A stretch of 64,000 nucleotides of DNA from CALXVA01 sp944392465 (GCA_963931155.1 OZ006978.1:682001-746000), one strand, 5' to 3'. Shown: positions 53,331 through 63,756, numbered from the stretch's first letter. Notes: generated from the letters alone by a model not told the origin. Numbers and translations are program-made.

Positions 53331-55850
53331 TTATATTTGCTCTTGTACTATACTAAAGTTCATTTTTTCTCCGTTTAATGTTACTGAATTTATTGTTGCT
53401 CTAGTATATGTTTGAGTACCAGTTAAATTTTCTTCTGATATTGTAAATCTATTATTTTCTATATCTATATTAGACATTATTATGTTTGTTTCTATGCTTT
53501 CACCATCTTGTACATCTCCTGAATTTAAATCCACACCAAAGAAATTAACTTCATTGTTATGTGTATATGTTGTTCCGCTTCCATCTGCATAATATGACAT
53601 ATTAATATTTAAATCTGCTGGGAAATATGAAAAATCTTCAACAATTGTTCCATCTTTACATACTAATCTTAATTTTCCTTTAATTGTTCCATTTATATTA
53701 GGATCTTTCGAGTTAATCATTATGTATTTAGAATTGTTTGTTAAACTTGTGTCAGATATTGTAGCTATAACTGCATCTTGTGCATTTTCAATATCTTCAT
53801 TATTATTTGTTATACTAAATCCAGTTATTACAAATTCAAAATGATCTATCTCATTTTCAGTTAATTTTGCTGTTTGTATTTCTATTTCATCAGACTTCTT
53901 TTCATTTCCAGCATTATCCTTAACAATTACATATGCTTTATATATTCCTGATGGTTTATTCTCAATTGGTATTTCAACTTGTTTTACATTTGTATTTACT
54001 GTATTTATTAACTCATCATTAATGTAAAATTCATATGTTTTAATTCCTGATGTTTTATCTTCCGCTTCCCCTACTAGTTTAAATGAATTAGCTCCTATAT
54101 CTTTAACATTTATTTTTGATAAATCTGGTGCTTTACTATCTTTTTGTATTATTATTGTTGTTGCATCTGATTTATTTCCGGCTTCGTTTATACTATATGC
54201 TGTTATTGTTGAAACTCCTTCTTCTGTTATTGTAACTATCCCTTCATTTTCTATTTCTGTTTCTTCTGTTTCTTGTACCCCTTCTATTACATATACTAAT
54301 TGGTTCACTTGAGATGTTGTACTTTCTTCTGTTTTGCTTATTTTTAAACTTACATTATCTATATACCAGTCTTCTATGCCTTCTAATTTTGTTCCTGATA
54401 CTACTGTAATTACTGGTGCTTCAGGTTTTGTACTGTCTTTTTTTATTGTTATTGTTGTACCCTCAGATTTTTGTCCTGCTTCATTTATGCTATATGCTGT
54501 TATTGTAAATACCCCATTTTCTGTTATTGTAATTCTACCATCACTATTTACATCCGTTTCTTCTACTTCTTTACTTCCTTCAATTGTATAAGTGTTTTTT
54601 ACAATTTTTGCACTATTTTCATCCACATCTTCATTTGAAACCTGTAAAACTACAGTTTCTGAATTATACCAATCCGATCCCTCATTTTTTGTTCCACTTA
54701 TTACTTCTATTTTTGGTGGTAATATAGTATTTTTATCTATTTTTACTATTTCTTCTTTTGAACTTACATTCCCAGCATTATCTACTGTTTCAATTTTTAT
54801 GTTATATATTCCACTTTTTGTTAATGTTATTGTTTTTTCTTTTTGTTCTTCTCCGTTTATGTAATATTTTGTATAATCATGTCCACTTTCATTATCTAAT
54901 CCATCTTCTATTTCTAAAATTACATCATGACTTGTCCATGTATTTGGAGTATATTCTGTTCCTCCTTTTTCTTCTAACCACATATTTAAATTTCCTATTT
55001 GTGGCATTGTCGTATCTATATTTATCTCCTTTCTTGAAGCCAATGATTTAAATCCTGATTTTCCATATGAATATGCTGTTATGCTATATTTTCCTTGTTC
55101 TAATGTTATAACTTGATTAGAATCAATTTCTGTTTCTTCTTGACTTTTATCTCCAGAAATTTTATAAGTTGTTTTTTCTAAAAAATTTTCTTCTATGTTT
55201 GGAGTTATTTTTAAACTTACATTACTTGTATACCAATCATTGTTTCCTTGTGTACCTGAAACAATCTCGATAGTTGGAGATTTTATTTCTTGGTTTTCTG
55301 GTATTTCTAACTCACCATATACCGTATATCTAATTAAAATAGTTATATCAACTATATTAATTTGTTTATCATTGTTTAAGTCAGCTGATTTTAATAATAC
55401 TCCATCTAACTGATAATCTTTTAATCCTACAACATGTCTAATCAAATTTGTTAATTCAATTTGACCTATTTCTCCATCACCATCAAAATCACCTATAGTA
55501 CTAATTTCATAAATAGTGCCTTTTGTTTCATCTTTTAATACCATTCCTGTTCCTATATATCCAGATGTTATTTCACTACTACATTCTTTGTCTTTATATA
55601 CTTTTATTTGATTTGAAGTATTAAAATTATTAACAAAGCTTGTAACATCTGTTTGAGGAATTACTCTATATATAATTTTTTCTGCTTCACTTATTATGTA
55701 TTTTGCACTTTCTAATTCTCCTGTCTGATTTTGCGTTGTATCACTATTTTCAAAACTTACACCTTTTACTATTACAGACATTGTTATAACAATCAAAAAG
55801 ATCATTAAACTTATAAAGTATTTGTTTACAACTAAATATTTGCTTCTCAT
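53331..55850 (-). CDS. Dockerin-containing surface protein with Ig-like repeats
   Basis: 839 residues: N-terminal signal anchor (about 10-32), then a type-I-like dockerin at about 115-180 with two calcium loops (DFDGDGEIGQIELTNLIRHV and DLNNDKQINIVDITILIRYT), then four or more Ig-like repeats marked by W(Y)x(S/D)N and ITVVSGTK..DWY motifs, and a C-terminal beta-rich domain (about 690-839). An N-terminal rather than C-terminal dockerin is less common. It is the first gene of an operon that also encodes a cohesin, so self-assembly on the cell surface is likely. GGTGG precedes the ATG. Confidence 0.88.
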   Translation of the reverse strand: MRSKYLVVNKYFISLMIFLIVITMSVIVKGVSFENSDTTQNQTGELESAKYIISEAEKIIYRVIPQTDVTSFVNNFNTSNQIKVYKDKECSSEITSGYIGTGMVLKDETKGTIYEISTIGDFDGDGEIGQIELTNLIRHVVGLKDYQLDGVLLKSADLNNDKQINIVDITILIRYTVYGELEIPENQEIKSPTIEIVSGTQGNNDWYTSNVSLKITPNIEENFLEKTTYKISGDKSQEETEIDSNQVITLEQGKYSITAYSYGKSGFKSLASRKEINIDTTMPQIGNLNMWLEEKGGTEYTPNTWTSHDVILEIEDGLDNESGHDYTKYYINGEEQKEKTITLTKSGIYNIKIETVDNAGNVSSKEEIVKIDKNTILPPKIEVISGTKNEGSDWYNSETVVLQVSNEDVDENSAKIVKNTYTIEGSKEVEETDVNSDGRITITENGVFTITAYSINEAGQKSEGTTITIKKDSTKPEAPVITVVSGTKLEGIEDWYIDNVSLKISKTEESTTSQVNQLVYVIEGVQETEETEIENEGIVTITEEGVSTITAYSINEAGNKSDATTIIIQKDSKAPDLSKINVKDIGANSFKLVGEAEDKTSGIKTYEFYINDELINTVNTNVKQVEIPIENKPSGIYKAYVIVKDNAGNEKKSDEIEIQTAKLTENEIDHFEFVITGFSITNNNEDIENAQDAVIATISDTSLTNNSKYIMINSKDPNINGTIKGKLRLVCKDGTIVEDFSYFPADLNINMSYYADGSGTTYTHNNEVNFFGVDLNSGDVQDGESIETNIIMSNIDIENNRFTISEENLTGTQTYTRATINSVTLNGEKMNFSIVQEQI

Positions 55851-55888
55851 AACTCCACCTACAATTTTTATTATATTTATCTCTTTTT

Positions 55889-56023
55889 ATAATAATATCT
55901 CATATAATAGTTGTCAATTAGCTTATTTTTTATGTGTTTTACTGGCTTTTTTATCTTCTTACGGATTTTCAATATTTATTTCTTTAACCAAAATATTACA
56001 TTTTCTTTACTTTTTTGTAATAT
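55889..56023 (-). promoter_or_regulatory. Promoter of the dockerin-cohesin operon with half-site array and TTACGG
   Basis: TTGACA (55917-55912), 17 bp, TATTAT (55894-55889), with TTACGG at 55959-55964. ATATTAC (55993), the weaker TCTTTAC (56004) and inverted GTAATAT (56017) make the array, 76 bp above the -35 box. Spacings are the same, to the base or nearly so, as at 60902-61046. Confidence 0.75.
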
Positions 56024-56033
56024 TGTCGTCATA

Positions 56034-56075
56034 AAAAAATCTAGCTAAAATTTTAATTAAATTAGCTAGATTTTT
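56034..56075 (-). terminator. Terminator after the 1561-residue surface protein gene
   Basis: AAAAAATCTAGCTAA and TTAGCTAGATTTTTT form a stem, with T runs on the minus strand, directly before the half-site array of the next promoter. Confidence 0.85.
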
Positions 56076-56111
56076 TATATGTACTTAAAATTAATATATT
56101 AACATTATATT

Positions 56112-59100
56112 TTACTTTATATTTATATTAATCGATTGTATAGTTATATTGCCCGCATTGTCATAGCCTACGAATGTGTATACACCATTTGCTATTATTG
56201 GGAATTGTCCGCTACTTTCTTTGATTGTGGTTCCATCTGGTAATAGCATTTCTTTTACTCCACTTTCGTTATCTTCAATAGCCCAATTTACAAAATATTC
56301 TTCTCCTATTTGTTCTGCTTTTAGCTTTACTGTTGGTTCTATTTTATCTATATTTTTTATTTCTATTTTTTCAATTGTTGTATTTCCTACATTGTCATAT
56401 CCAACAAATGTATATATTCCATTTGCTATAGCCGTAACTTGTCCTCGTTTTTCCTTTAATGTGCTTCCATCTGGCAATAAAATTTCTTTAAAGCCACTTT
56501 GTCCATCTTCACATTCCCATGTTATTATTACATCTTCATTCACCCATTCTGTTGTGTTTTGAGTTAATTTTATTGTTGGTTTTATTTTATCAATATTTTG
56601 AATTTCAATTGATATAGTTTTCTTATTTCCTACGTTATCATATGCTATAAATGTATATGTACCAACTTGCTCTGCTATAAATTCTCCTGTAGCACTAGTG
56701 TTTTTTGTTCCATCTGGCAACAAAACCTCTCTAAAACCGCTTTGCCCATCCTCACATTGCCATGTTATTATAGTGTCAGAATCTGTCCATTCACTTGGTC
56801 TTTGTGATAATGCTATTATCGGATCTATATTATCTATATTACTTATATTCGTTGAAATAATTTGGTGATTTCCTAATTTATCATATACTTCAAAATCATA
56901 TGTTCCATTTTCATATATTTTATATGTTCCTTGTGTATTATCAGATTCAGTTTGTCCATCTGGTAATATGACTTTTGCAAATCCACTTCCGCTATCTGCA
57001 AAATTCCATGTTAATGTTAATTCATCCATTACCCACTCTTTCGGATTGTAATCTATTGTTCCTGTTGGTGGTGTTCTATCTATATAGTATGGACCTGTTA
57101 CTTTTTCTTGGCTTATATTTCCTATATTATCTTCGGCTATGACGTGTAAGTATTTTACTCCTTCTGTATTTATTGTTATTGTATCAGTTGCTTTTGTTAT
57201 ATATTCACTCCATGTGGATGGATTTTCCACACTATCTGTTATTGCATATTTATATTGTTTAAATCCACTTCCATTATCTCCAAATGTTAAGTTTACCAGC
57301 ACTTCCTGTGTCCATGTACTACCTTCAGGATTTACTGTTATACTTGGTGCTGTTCTATCTATATAGTATGGACCTGTTACTTTTTCTTCGCTTATATTTC
57401 CTATATTATCTTCGGCTATGACGTGTAAGTATTTTACTCCTTCTGTATTTATTGTTATTGTATCAGTTGCTTTTGTTATATATTCACTCCATGTGGATGG
57501 ATTTTCCACACTATCTGTTATTGCATATTTATATTGTTTAAATCCACTTCCATTATCTCCAAATGTTAAGTTTACCAGCACTTCCTGTGTCCATGTACTA
57601 CCTTCAGGATTTACTGTTATACTTGGTGCTGTTCTATCTATATAGTATGGACCTGTTACTTTTTCTTCGCTTATATTTCCTATATTGTCTTCGGCTATGA
57701 TATGCAAGTATTTTATTCCTTCAGTATTTATTGTTATTGTATCAGTTGCTTTTGTTATATATTCACTCCATGTGGATGGATTTTCCACACTATCTGTTAT
57801 TGCATATTTATATTGTTTAAATCCACTTCCATTATCTCCAAATGTTAAGTTTACCAGCACTTCTTGCGTCCATGTATTACTTTCAGGATTTACTATTATA
57901 CTTGGTGCTGTTCTATCTATATAGTATGGACCTGTTACTTTTTCTTCGCTTATATTTCCTATATTATCTTCGGCTATGACGTGTAAGTATTTTACTCCTT
58001 CTGTATTTATTGTTATTGTATCAGTTGCTTTTGTTATATATTCACTCCATGTGGATGGATTTTCCACACTATCTGTTATTGCATATTTATATTGTTTAAA
58101 TCCACTTCCATTATCTCCAAATGTTAAGTTTACCAGCACTTCCTGTGTCCATGTACTACCTTCAGGATTTACTGTTATACTTGGTGCTGTTCTATCTATA
58201 TAGTATGGACCTGTTACTTTTTCTTCGCTTATATTTCCTATATTATCTTCAGCTATAATATGTAAGTATTTTATTCCTTCAGTATTTATTGTTATTGTAT
58301 CAGTCGCTTTTGTTATATATTCACTCCATGTGGATGAATTTTCCACACTATCTGTTATTGCATATTTATATTGTTTAAATCCGCTTCCATTATCTGAAAA
58401 TGTTAAGTTTACCAGCACTTCCTGTGTCCATGTACTACCTTCAGGATTTACTGTTATACTTGGTGCTGTTCTATCTATGTTATACGGTCCTGCTATTCTA
58501 TCTGTACTAGTATTGCCGGCATTATCCGTTGCTATAATATGTAAATATTTTACTCCATCTTCATTAATAGTAATCGTATCATTTTGTTTTGTAATAGGTG
58601 AACTATAACTTTGTGGTATTTCTTGACTTTCGGTTATAGCATACTGATAATTTTTGAATCCACTTCCTCCATCATCATAAAATTCTAGTTTTACATCTAC
58701 GCTTTGTGTCCAATTGCAATTTAGTGGCTCTATAATTACACTTGGTGCTATATTATCTTCTATTACTTCAAAAGTCCTAGAATATGTTTCAGAAGTTAGA
58801 TTTCTATTATTTTTTACTGTTAAACTTAGTGTATACCTGCCAACTGTGTCATACATGTTTTTCGTTGGAATAGTGCTTCCTGAATAAATCTTGGAATTAT
58901 CTTTATATAGTTCCCAATTCCAATATGTAATTTCCCCTCCATAAGGATCATATGATGTGTCTATTATTTCTAAAGTTTGATACCTTGTTATTTCTCTATT
59001 TGTAATACCAAAACTTGCTATTGGTATTGCATCTGTTCTGTTAGTTGCATATATGCTTACAGGGTAACTCCATATTCCTTGAAAATCTTTGACCCTTAAT

Positions 59101-60797
59101 TGTACAACATAATCTGAGGTTGTATCCAATGTTGTTAATTTCCCTGTTGTCCAATTATTTTCCGTTGTTTTTTTATATTTCCATTCTTCTTGTGCAATTC
59201 CATTTTCTCCTTGACTATATGAATCTAAATCTGAAGAATTGCTTATAATACTTATTGAAGTTCCTGTTTTTACACTCTTTAAAATTGCTGTTGGTCTTCT
59301 ATGAACATATACTTCGCTTGGCATAATTGTTCCATCTGCATAAGTAATAGTATATTTTCCTGTCTTATCAAATTCTGTTATAAAGTCATCAATATATTTT
59401 CCAGATTGTGCAAACTGCCCAATATGATTTTCAAAATAATCATAATCATGCTCTATTTTCCATTTTCCATACGGATAAGTTTCATCAGCAGTATTATTTG
59501 CTACTTCAGGCGGTGTCATATTTATACTGACTCGATCACCTAGTATTAAGTAATTATCACTTTGTTCAATATTATCTAGTAAGCTTTTAATATATATAGC
59601 TGTTTGATTTATAGAATTATTATAATTTGTATTATCAATAAATATTCCATTATCATTGTTTGAATGTATTAAACTTTCAAATTGTGACTTATTGTTATTA
59701 GTTCCCCATGTAGTAAAATAGATATTCTCATTTAATAGTCTTGTTAATAATTCTCCTAAAGTTGTACTTTGGGTCAATTCTTCGTTTTCGGGATCCTCTA
59801 CCGCTACTAAAACTTTAATAGCTCCATCTCTCCACTCTGGCTCTCTCAATACCTCTGTAAATTTTTTGGTACTTTCTTTTGCTGTTGAAATTTTTATATC
59901 TGTCAAATACATGTAAGTAGACATTTCACAGTTATTCCCCCAAAATCCATATGTTCCTTTTGTATATGTGTTATCATACACATCAGCTACTGTTTTATTA
60001 TTTGCTTTTACAATAATATGTCCATTATTATACTCTACATGATATTTAACATTAGAGGAAACACCAATGTTCCAACCTGCTAAAACTTGATAACTATCTG
60101 CTCCACTTGTATAAGTACTTCCTACATTCCAACCATTTTGATGTGGCCCGCACCACATTATTTTATTTATTCCTGAACTAAATGATTGATCTAAAGTATA
60201 ATGGTTAAATTTAAATAACCTACATTCCAAATCTACGTGATTACAAATTGCAATAAAATACCCATTAAGAGAACCATCTGAATTTTGGGTTACATTAAAG
60301 CAAATCCCTTCGTTTAATTCTCCTCCAGTAACCATAGTAAAATCACATGAATATTCTGTGGATTCATAACCATCTGGGTCTATTAGAGCTGTCCCCCACC
60401 ATGCTGGTTTCGTTTGACCACCACCTGTTGAACTGAAAATTTCTCCATTTTGTGCTCTCCATGTATCTGCTCCTACTACTTGCCAATTGTTAATAATTTC
60501 ATCTACGTTTACATCTTCAGAACTTAATTGATTATATACTGTTTCAACTGAACTTACTTCTACTCTATTAATATTAACTCCTTGTTGTTTCAGAGCATTT
60601 AATATGTCCTGCTTAAAATTAGTTACATCTGTATTTGTCTTACCTTTTGATAAAACAATATCTATATAAGGATCTGGTAAAAATGAAAATTGTACTGTTT
60701 CTACAGCATTTACCATATTTGTAAAAGTCAACAATACAATTAAAAAAATAGCAATTATTGATATTATACTAATTGTTATTTTTTTAGTTTTTTTCAA
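56112..60797 (-). CDS. Large surface protein with lectin-like, PKD and tandem Ig-like repeats
   Basis: 1,561 residues. The start is TTG at 60797 with AAAGGAG nine nt upstream. A signal anchor (about 8-28) is followed by a segment SFLPDPYIDIVLSKGKTNTD, a concanavalin-like region (about 100-300), a conserved TTLGELLTRLLNENIYFTTW domain, a PKD-like domain (IIDTSYDPYGGEITYWNW), five near-identical 93-residue repeats plus a diverged one (marker WTQEVLVNLTFGDNGSGFKQ) and four C-terminal units (marker WVNEDVIITWECEDGQSGFK). There is no LPXTG or second helix, so the N-terminal helix is the likely anchor. It is a paralogue of the split gene at 50092-53296. Confidence 0.88.
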   Translation of the reverse strand: MKKTKKITISIISIIAIFLIVLLTFTNMVNAVETVQFSFLPDPYIDIVLSKGKTNTDVTNFKQDILNALKQQGVNINRVEVSSVETVYNQLSSEDVNVDEIINNWQVVGADTWRAQNGEIFSSTGGGQTKPAWWGTALIDPDGYESTEYSCDFTMVTGGELNEGICFNVTQNSDGSLNGYFIAICNHVDLECRLFKFNHYTLDQSFSSGINKIMWCGPHQNGWNVGSTYTSGADSYQVLAGWNIGVSSNVKYHVEYNNGHIIVKANNKTVADVYDNTYTKGTYGFWGNNCEMSTYMYLTDIKISTAKESTKKFTEVLREPEWRDGAIKVLVAVEDPENEELTQSTTLGELLTRLLNENIYFTTWGTNNNKSQFESLIHSNNDNGIFIDNTNYNNSINQTAIYIKSLLDNIEQSDNYLILGDRVSINMTPPEVANNTADETYPYGKWKIEHDYDYFENHIGQFAQSGKYIDDFITEFDKTGKYTITYADGTIMPSEVYVHRRPTAILKSVKTGTSISIISNSSDLDSYSQGENGIAQEEWKYKKTTENNWTTGKLTTLDTTSDYVVQLRVKDFQGIWSYPVSIYATNRTDAIPIASFGITNREITRYQTLEIIDTSYDPYGGEITYWNWELYKDNSKIYSGSTIPTKNMYDTVGRYTLSLTVKNNRNLTSETYSRTFEVIEDNIAPSVIIEPLNCNWTQSVDVKLEFYDDGGSGFKNYQYAITESQEIPQSYSSPITKQNDTITINEDGVKYLHIIATDNAGNTSTDRIAGPYNIDRTAPSITVNPEGSTWTQEVLVNLTFSDNGSGFKQYKYAITDSVENSSTWSEYITKATDTITINTEGIKYLHIIAEDNIGNISEEKVTGPYYIDRTAPSITVNPEGSTWTQEVLVNLTFGDNGSGFKQYKYAITDSVENPSTWSEYITKATDTITINTEGVKYLHVIAEDNIGNISEEKVTGPYYIDRTAPSIIVNPESNTWTQEVLVNLTFGDNGSGFKQYKYAITDSVENPSTWSEYITKATDTITINTEGIKYLHIIAEDNIGNISEEKVTGPYYIDRTAPSITVNPEGSTWTQEVLVNLTFGDNGSGFKQYKYAITDSVENPSTWSEYITKATDTITINTEGVKYLHVIAEDNIGNISEEKVTGPYYIDRTAPSITVNPEGSTWTQEVLVNLTFGDNGSGFKQYKYAITDSVENPSTWSEYITKATDTITINTEGVKYLHVIAEDNIGNISQEKVTGPYYIDRTPPTGTIDYNPKEWVMDELTLTWNFADSGSGFAKVILPDGQTESDNTQGTYKIYENGTYDFEVYDKLGNHQIISTNISNIDNIDPIIALSQRPSEWTDSDTIITWQCEDGQSGFREVLLPDGTKNTSATGEFIAEQVGTYTFIAYDNVGNKKTISIEIQNIDKIKPTIKLTQNTTEWVNEDVIITWECEDGQSGFKEILLPDGSTLKEKRGQVTAIANGIYTFVGYDNVGNTTIEKIEIKNIDKIEPTVKLKAEQIGEEYFVNWAIEDNESGVKEMLLPDGTTIKESSGQFPIIANGVYTFVGYDNAGNITIQSININIK
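57076..58470 (-). repeat. Five tandem 279-bp coding repeats
   Basis: Units begin at 57076, 57355, 57634, 57913 and 58192 and differ at only a few bases, so expansion is recent. Each encodes one 93-residue Ig-like module. Copy number could change by slippage or recombination and alter the reach of the protein. Assembly of this region from short reads may be unreliable. Confidence 0.9.
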
Positions 60798-60901
60798 ATT
60801 TTCCCACTCCTTTCTAAAATTCTTTATTAATTAATGGTTATAGATTTGCAATGTTACCACTAGTTTTTATTATATTGATTTATTATATTAATCTATATTT
60901 T

Positions 60902-61046
60902 ACAATAATATCTTATCTAATAATTGTCAACTAGACTTTTTACATGATTTTTATTTACTTTTCAATCCTTTTACGGATCTTGGAACTTCATTTTTTTAAC
61001 TCTAATATTACATTTTATTTACTTTTTTGTAATATTTTTGTAATAG
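60902..61046 (-). promoter_or_regulatory. Promoter of the 1561-residue surface protein with half-site array and TTACGG
   Basis: TTGACA (60930-60925), 17 bp, TATTGT (60907-60902), and TTACGG at 60971-60976. The array comprises ATATTAC (61005), TATTTAC (61016), inverted GTAATAT (61029) and GTAATAG (61040), 75 bp above the -35 box. It matches the block at 55889-56023. Confidence 0.75.
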
Positions 61047-61047
61047 A

Positions 61048-61085
61048 AAAAACTAGCTAATCTTCTTTATAAATTAGCTAGTTTA
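61048..61085 (-). terminator. Terminator after the M14 carboxypeptidase gene
   Basis: AACTAGCTAA and TTAGCTAGTT pair, with TTTTTTC on the minus strand. It abuts the half-site array, as at 56034. Confidence 0.8.
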
Positions 61086-61092
61086 GAATTCT

Positions 61093-62022
61093 TTATAAAA
61101 TTGCACTTAATATTAATATACCTATGTTATCACTATATATTTTAGGAAATTGTGATATTGGTAGTGGATTTTCTCCTAGTCCAACTTCAATTGTATATCC
61201 AGGTTTATTATAGTCTTGAATAAACCAGTCTTTATATCCTGCAAAACTTGAATTGTATGGAGTTTCTTCTAATGAATATCCACTTGCATTGGCTAACTGC
61301 TTTCCTATTTCTCTGCTTCTAGGAGGATTGTAATTTTGAAACTGCCAATAAATTACCTCTCCTTGTGAGTGATATGCTAGTATTAATGAAAAGTTATGAA
61401 CCAAAGTAAAATTATATATTGCTAGTGCTTCTGGCTCGGTTAATGGACCAAAGCCCACAAAATCTCTTGGTGCTGGTTTTGTATATCCTTGTGAAAATTT
61501 TATTCTTCTTGCTTCTTCCCAACCTGCTGGAAATTGTAAGTTTAAATCAACACCATTAAAATTTGCCTTCCAACCAGATGGAAATGAAATATTGGGAAAT
61601 TGTAATGATATATCTTTAAATTGATTATATATTCCAGTATCTCGATTAATAACCCCCGTTACTAAGTCAACACCATCTGGATTTAACATTGGTATTATAT
61701 AAATAGTTGTATTGCTAAATAATTCTCTAATATTATATCCATACAATAAACCATTTTTTTCATATTCAATGCAATATTCCTCTATAAATTTCATAAGTAG
61801 CATGCTTGTAATCCATTCATTTGCATGAAATGAAGCTGAATATAGTACTTCTTTATTTCCCGTTCCTAATTGTACATATGGTATGGGTTTTCCAAGTACA
61901 CTATATCCAATATTTCCTGTTTTTAAAAAATTATATTTTTTTCTTAATTGTTCTATGTTGTTCATTAATATGCATGATGTATATGCAATATCTGTTGGGA
62001 CTATTTTTATATTTTCATTCAT
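61093..62022 (-). CDS. M14-family zinc carboxypeptidase
   Basis: A 309-residue peptidase related to gamma-D-glutamyl-meso-diaminopimelate peptidase I. Zinc and catalytic residues: HANEW (His66, Glu69), a later zinc histidine in LAYHSQGEVIYW and the catalytic glutamate in GYTIEVGLGE. No signal peptide, so it may act inside the cell on wall peptides. The frame opens at 62058, but AAGGTG lies just before ATG 62022, which is preferred. MNPDGVDLVTG and FNGVDLNLQFP are typical of this subfamily. Confidence 0.9.
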   Translation of the reverse strand: MNENIKIVPTDIAYTSCILMNNIEQLRKKYNFLKTGNIGYSVLGKPIPYVQLGTGNKEVLYSASFHANEWITSMLLMKFIEEYCIEYEKNGLLYGYNIRELFSNTTIYIIPMLNPDGVDLVTGVINRDTGIYNQFKDISLQFPNISFPSGWKANFNGVDLNLQFPAGWEEARRIKFSQGYTKPAPRDFVGFGPLTEPEALAIYNFTLVHNFSLILAYHSQGEVIYWQFQNYNPPRSREIGKQLANASGYSLEETPYNSSFAGYKDWFIQDYNKPGYTIEVGLGENPLPISQFPKIYSDNIGILILSAIL

Positions 62023-62101
62023 GTAAATCACCTTATATATTTTATGCATACATTGCAAAACAGTTATACTTATATTAAGTACTTTTTCATTATAATTTAT
62101 A

Positions 62102-63388
62102 CTATTCTATGGTTTTATCAGCATATTTTAAATCATCTTCACTATATTCTTCTTTATTAAGTCCAATTCGTCTTCTCATATAAATAGCAATTATAATTGT
62201 ACATAAAATTGCCATCCCCCCAATTATTATAAAAGCCTTTTTTATATTTACAACTGATAACATCAAAGATCCTATTCCTGTAATTATAACTCTGGTGAAA
62301 TCCCAAAAAATATTTGTCATAGTGTAAAGCGTTGGTAATATTTTTGCATTTGAGAAATTATTAACATATCTTTTATATAGAACCATATATATTCCTCTCA
62401 TCATTTCAATTGCTAAAAAGGCTAATATAATAATTAAAATTTGTATAGCGAATTTAATATTTAATAAGCTACTAATTCCTGTCATAACAAATGCCAAAGA
62501 TACAATGATAGATAATAATGTAAGAGACTTATTTTTATACTTTTTATTATATTTATTTTCTAATCTTCCTCCAAAACCTCTCATTATTTGTAATATTGTA
62601 CTTATAATACAAATATTTGTTGCTTGTATATTCATGTTTTTTAACAATGTAGATTGATAAGTATCAAACAATGTAAAAACTCCCCAAATAAATCCCAATG
62701 ATATTAATAAAGCTTTTAATCTTTTTGATTTAATAAGATGTGAAAATCCTTCTTTTAGCATTTGTGCAGACTTTATAATTTCTTTATCAACATTTTTTTC
62801 GTTTTTTATTGTTTTAAAATTTATTGATATTAATAAAGATATAATTGTACATATAAAACATAATATCATTGGTATATATTTATTTATATCATATAGATAA
62901 CCTGATACTAATATAGATAAAGCTGATACCACACAAAAACTAAAATATGCTTTTCTATCTATTTTTGAGAAAATTTGGTCTTTATTTTTTGTTTTTGGTA
63001 TAGATTCTCTTAACAAAGGTGCTATAGAAATATTTTTTATTGCAAAGCCTATTGCTGTTAGCATTTGTGCTATTGCTATTTGAATAAATCCTTTTCCTAC
63101 TATTAACATCAACATTGACAAAACAGCTATACAATCTCCTATTATTAAAGCTTTCCTATTTCCCTTTTTTATATTTATTATATCTGCCAATATAATTGCT
63201 ATAATTGATGTTAACGCAAATATCGTTGATAAAAATACTATATTAACATCTGATATATTCTTTACTTCTGATAAATATAATACTCTAGTTCCATAAAAAA
63301 ATAATAAATCACAGCCAAATATAATATATAGAGGATATAGTTTCATATTGAATTTTCTATTACGTGCATCTGAATTTATTGTTACCAC
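62102..63388 (-). CDS. Major facilitator superfamily transporter
   Basis: 428 residues with about twelve membrane helices in two halves and a basic central loop (about 190-225; FKTIKNEKNVDKEIIKSAQM). The loop between helices 2 and 3 (ADIINIKKGNRKALIIGD) fits the MFS motif A region. Substrate is unknown; efflux of small molecules is a guess. The GTG at 63388 is the longest start but its ribosome site (AAAAGG) is very close; ATG at residue 15 has none, so the start is uncertain. Confidence 0.8.
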   Translation of the reverse strand: MVTINSDARNRKFNMKLYPLYIIFGCDLLFFYGTRVLYLSEVKNISDVNIVFLSTIFALTSIIAIILADIINIKKGNRKALIIGDCIAVLSMLMLIVGKGFIQIAIAQMLTAIGFAIKNISIAPLLRESIPKTKNKDQIFSKIDRKAYFSFCVVSALSILVSGYLYDINKYIPMILCFICTIISLLISINFKTIKNEKNVDKEIIKSAQMLKEGFSHLIKSKRLKALLISLGFIWGVFTLFDTYQSTLLKNMNIQATNICIISTILQIMRGFGGRLENKYNKKYKNKSLTLLSIIVSLAFVMTGISSLLNIKFAIQILIIILAFLAIEMMRGIYMVLYKRYVNNFSNAKILPTLYTMTNIFWDFTRVIITGIGSLMLSVVNIKKAFIIIGGMAILCTIIIAIYMRRRIGLNKEEYSEDDLKYADKTIE

Positions 63389-63756
63389 CCTTTTCTTTTA
63401 TTTTTATATTATAAATACAATGTAATTCTATCAGACATTTATTAGATTTAAAAGTAAATATCAAAAAATATATTATTACTTTCATGTTATACTATATATT
63501 TAGATGAAAATTCACTTCTAAATAATATTGAAAGTAATAATTAAATGCAAACACTAAAATAGCCTGTATCTTTAGATACAGGCTATTTACAGTATTTTTC
63601 TATTGGTCGAGGTGAGGTAACTCCTCAAGTGCTATTTTTCTTTATATATCAATATTTTCAAAGAACTATTTTAAATTGTTGAAGTTTTTTGTTGAAGATT
63701 TAATGTTTTTTATTACTTTAAATTTCAACAAATTCTTTCTAGTTTTCTTTAGTATT
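63389..63756. other. Intergenic region with one terminator and a GC-richer island
   Basis: No gene is seen. A terminator lies at 63557-63588. The stretch TCGAGGTGAGGTAACTCCTC at about 63607-63626 is richer in GC than its surroundings and has a short GAGG/CCTC inverted repeat. It lies between the integrase and the transporter gene, so it could include an attachment site, but no flanking duplicate is visible in the window. Confidence 0.35.
63557..63588. terminator. Terminator downstream of the integrase
   Basis: AAATAGCCTGTATC and GATACAGGCTATTT form a perfect 14-bp stem with a TTTA loop. It lies between the integrase end at 63757 and the transporter promoter region. Confidence 0.85.

Noticed and set aside
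57076..58470. Regular repeats that could suggest a CRISPR array
   Set aside because: The units are 279 bp, contiguous, without spacers, and encode protein modules in frame on the minus strand.
55959..60976. TTACGG (CCGTAA) as the -10 box of an alternative sigma factor
   Set aside because: No consistent -35 was found upstream, and good sigma-A promoters lie 41-51 bp downstream in every case, so it is better read as an upstream operator.
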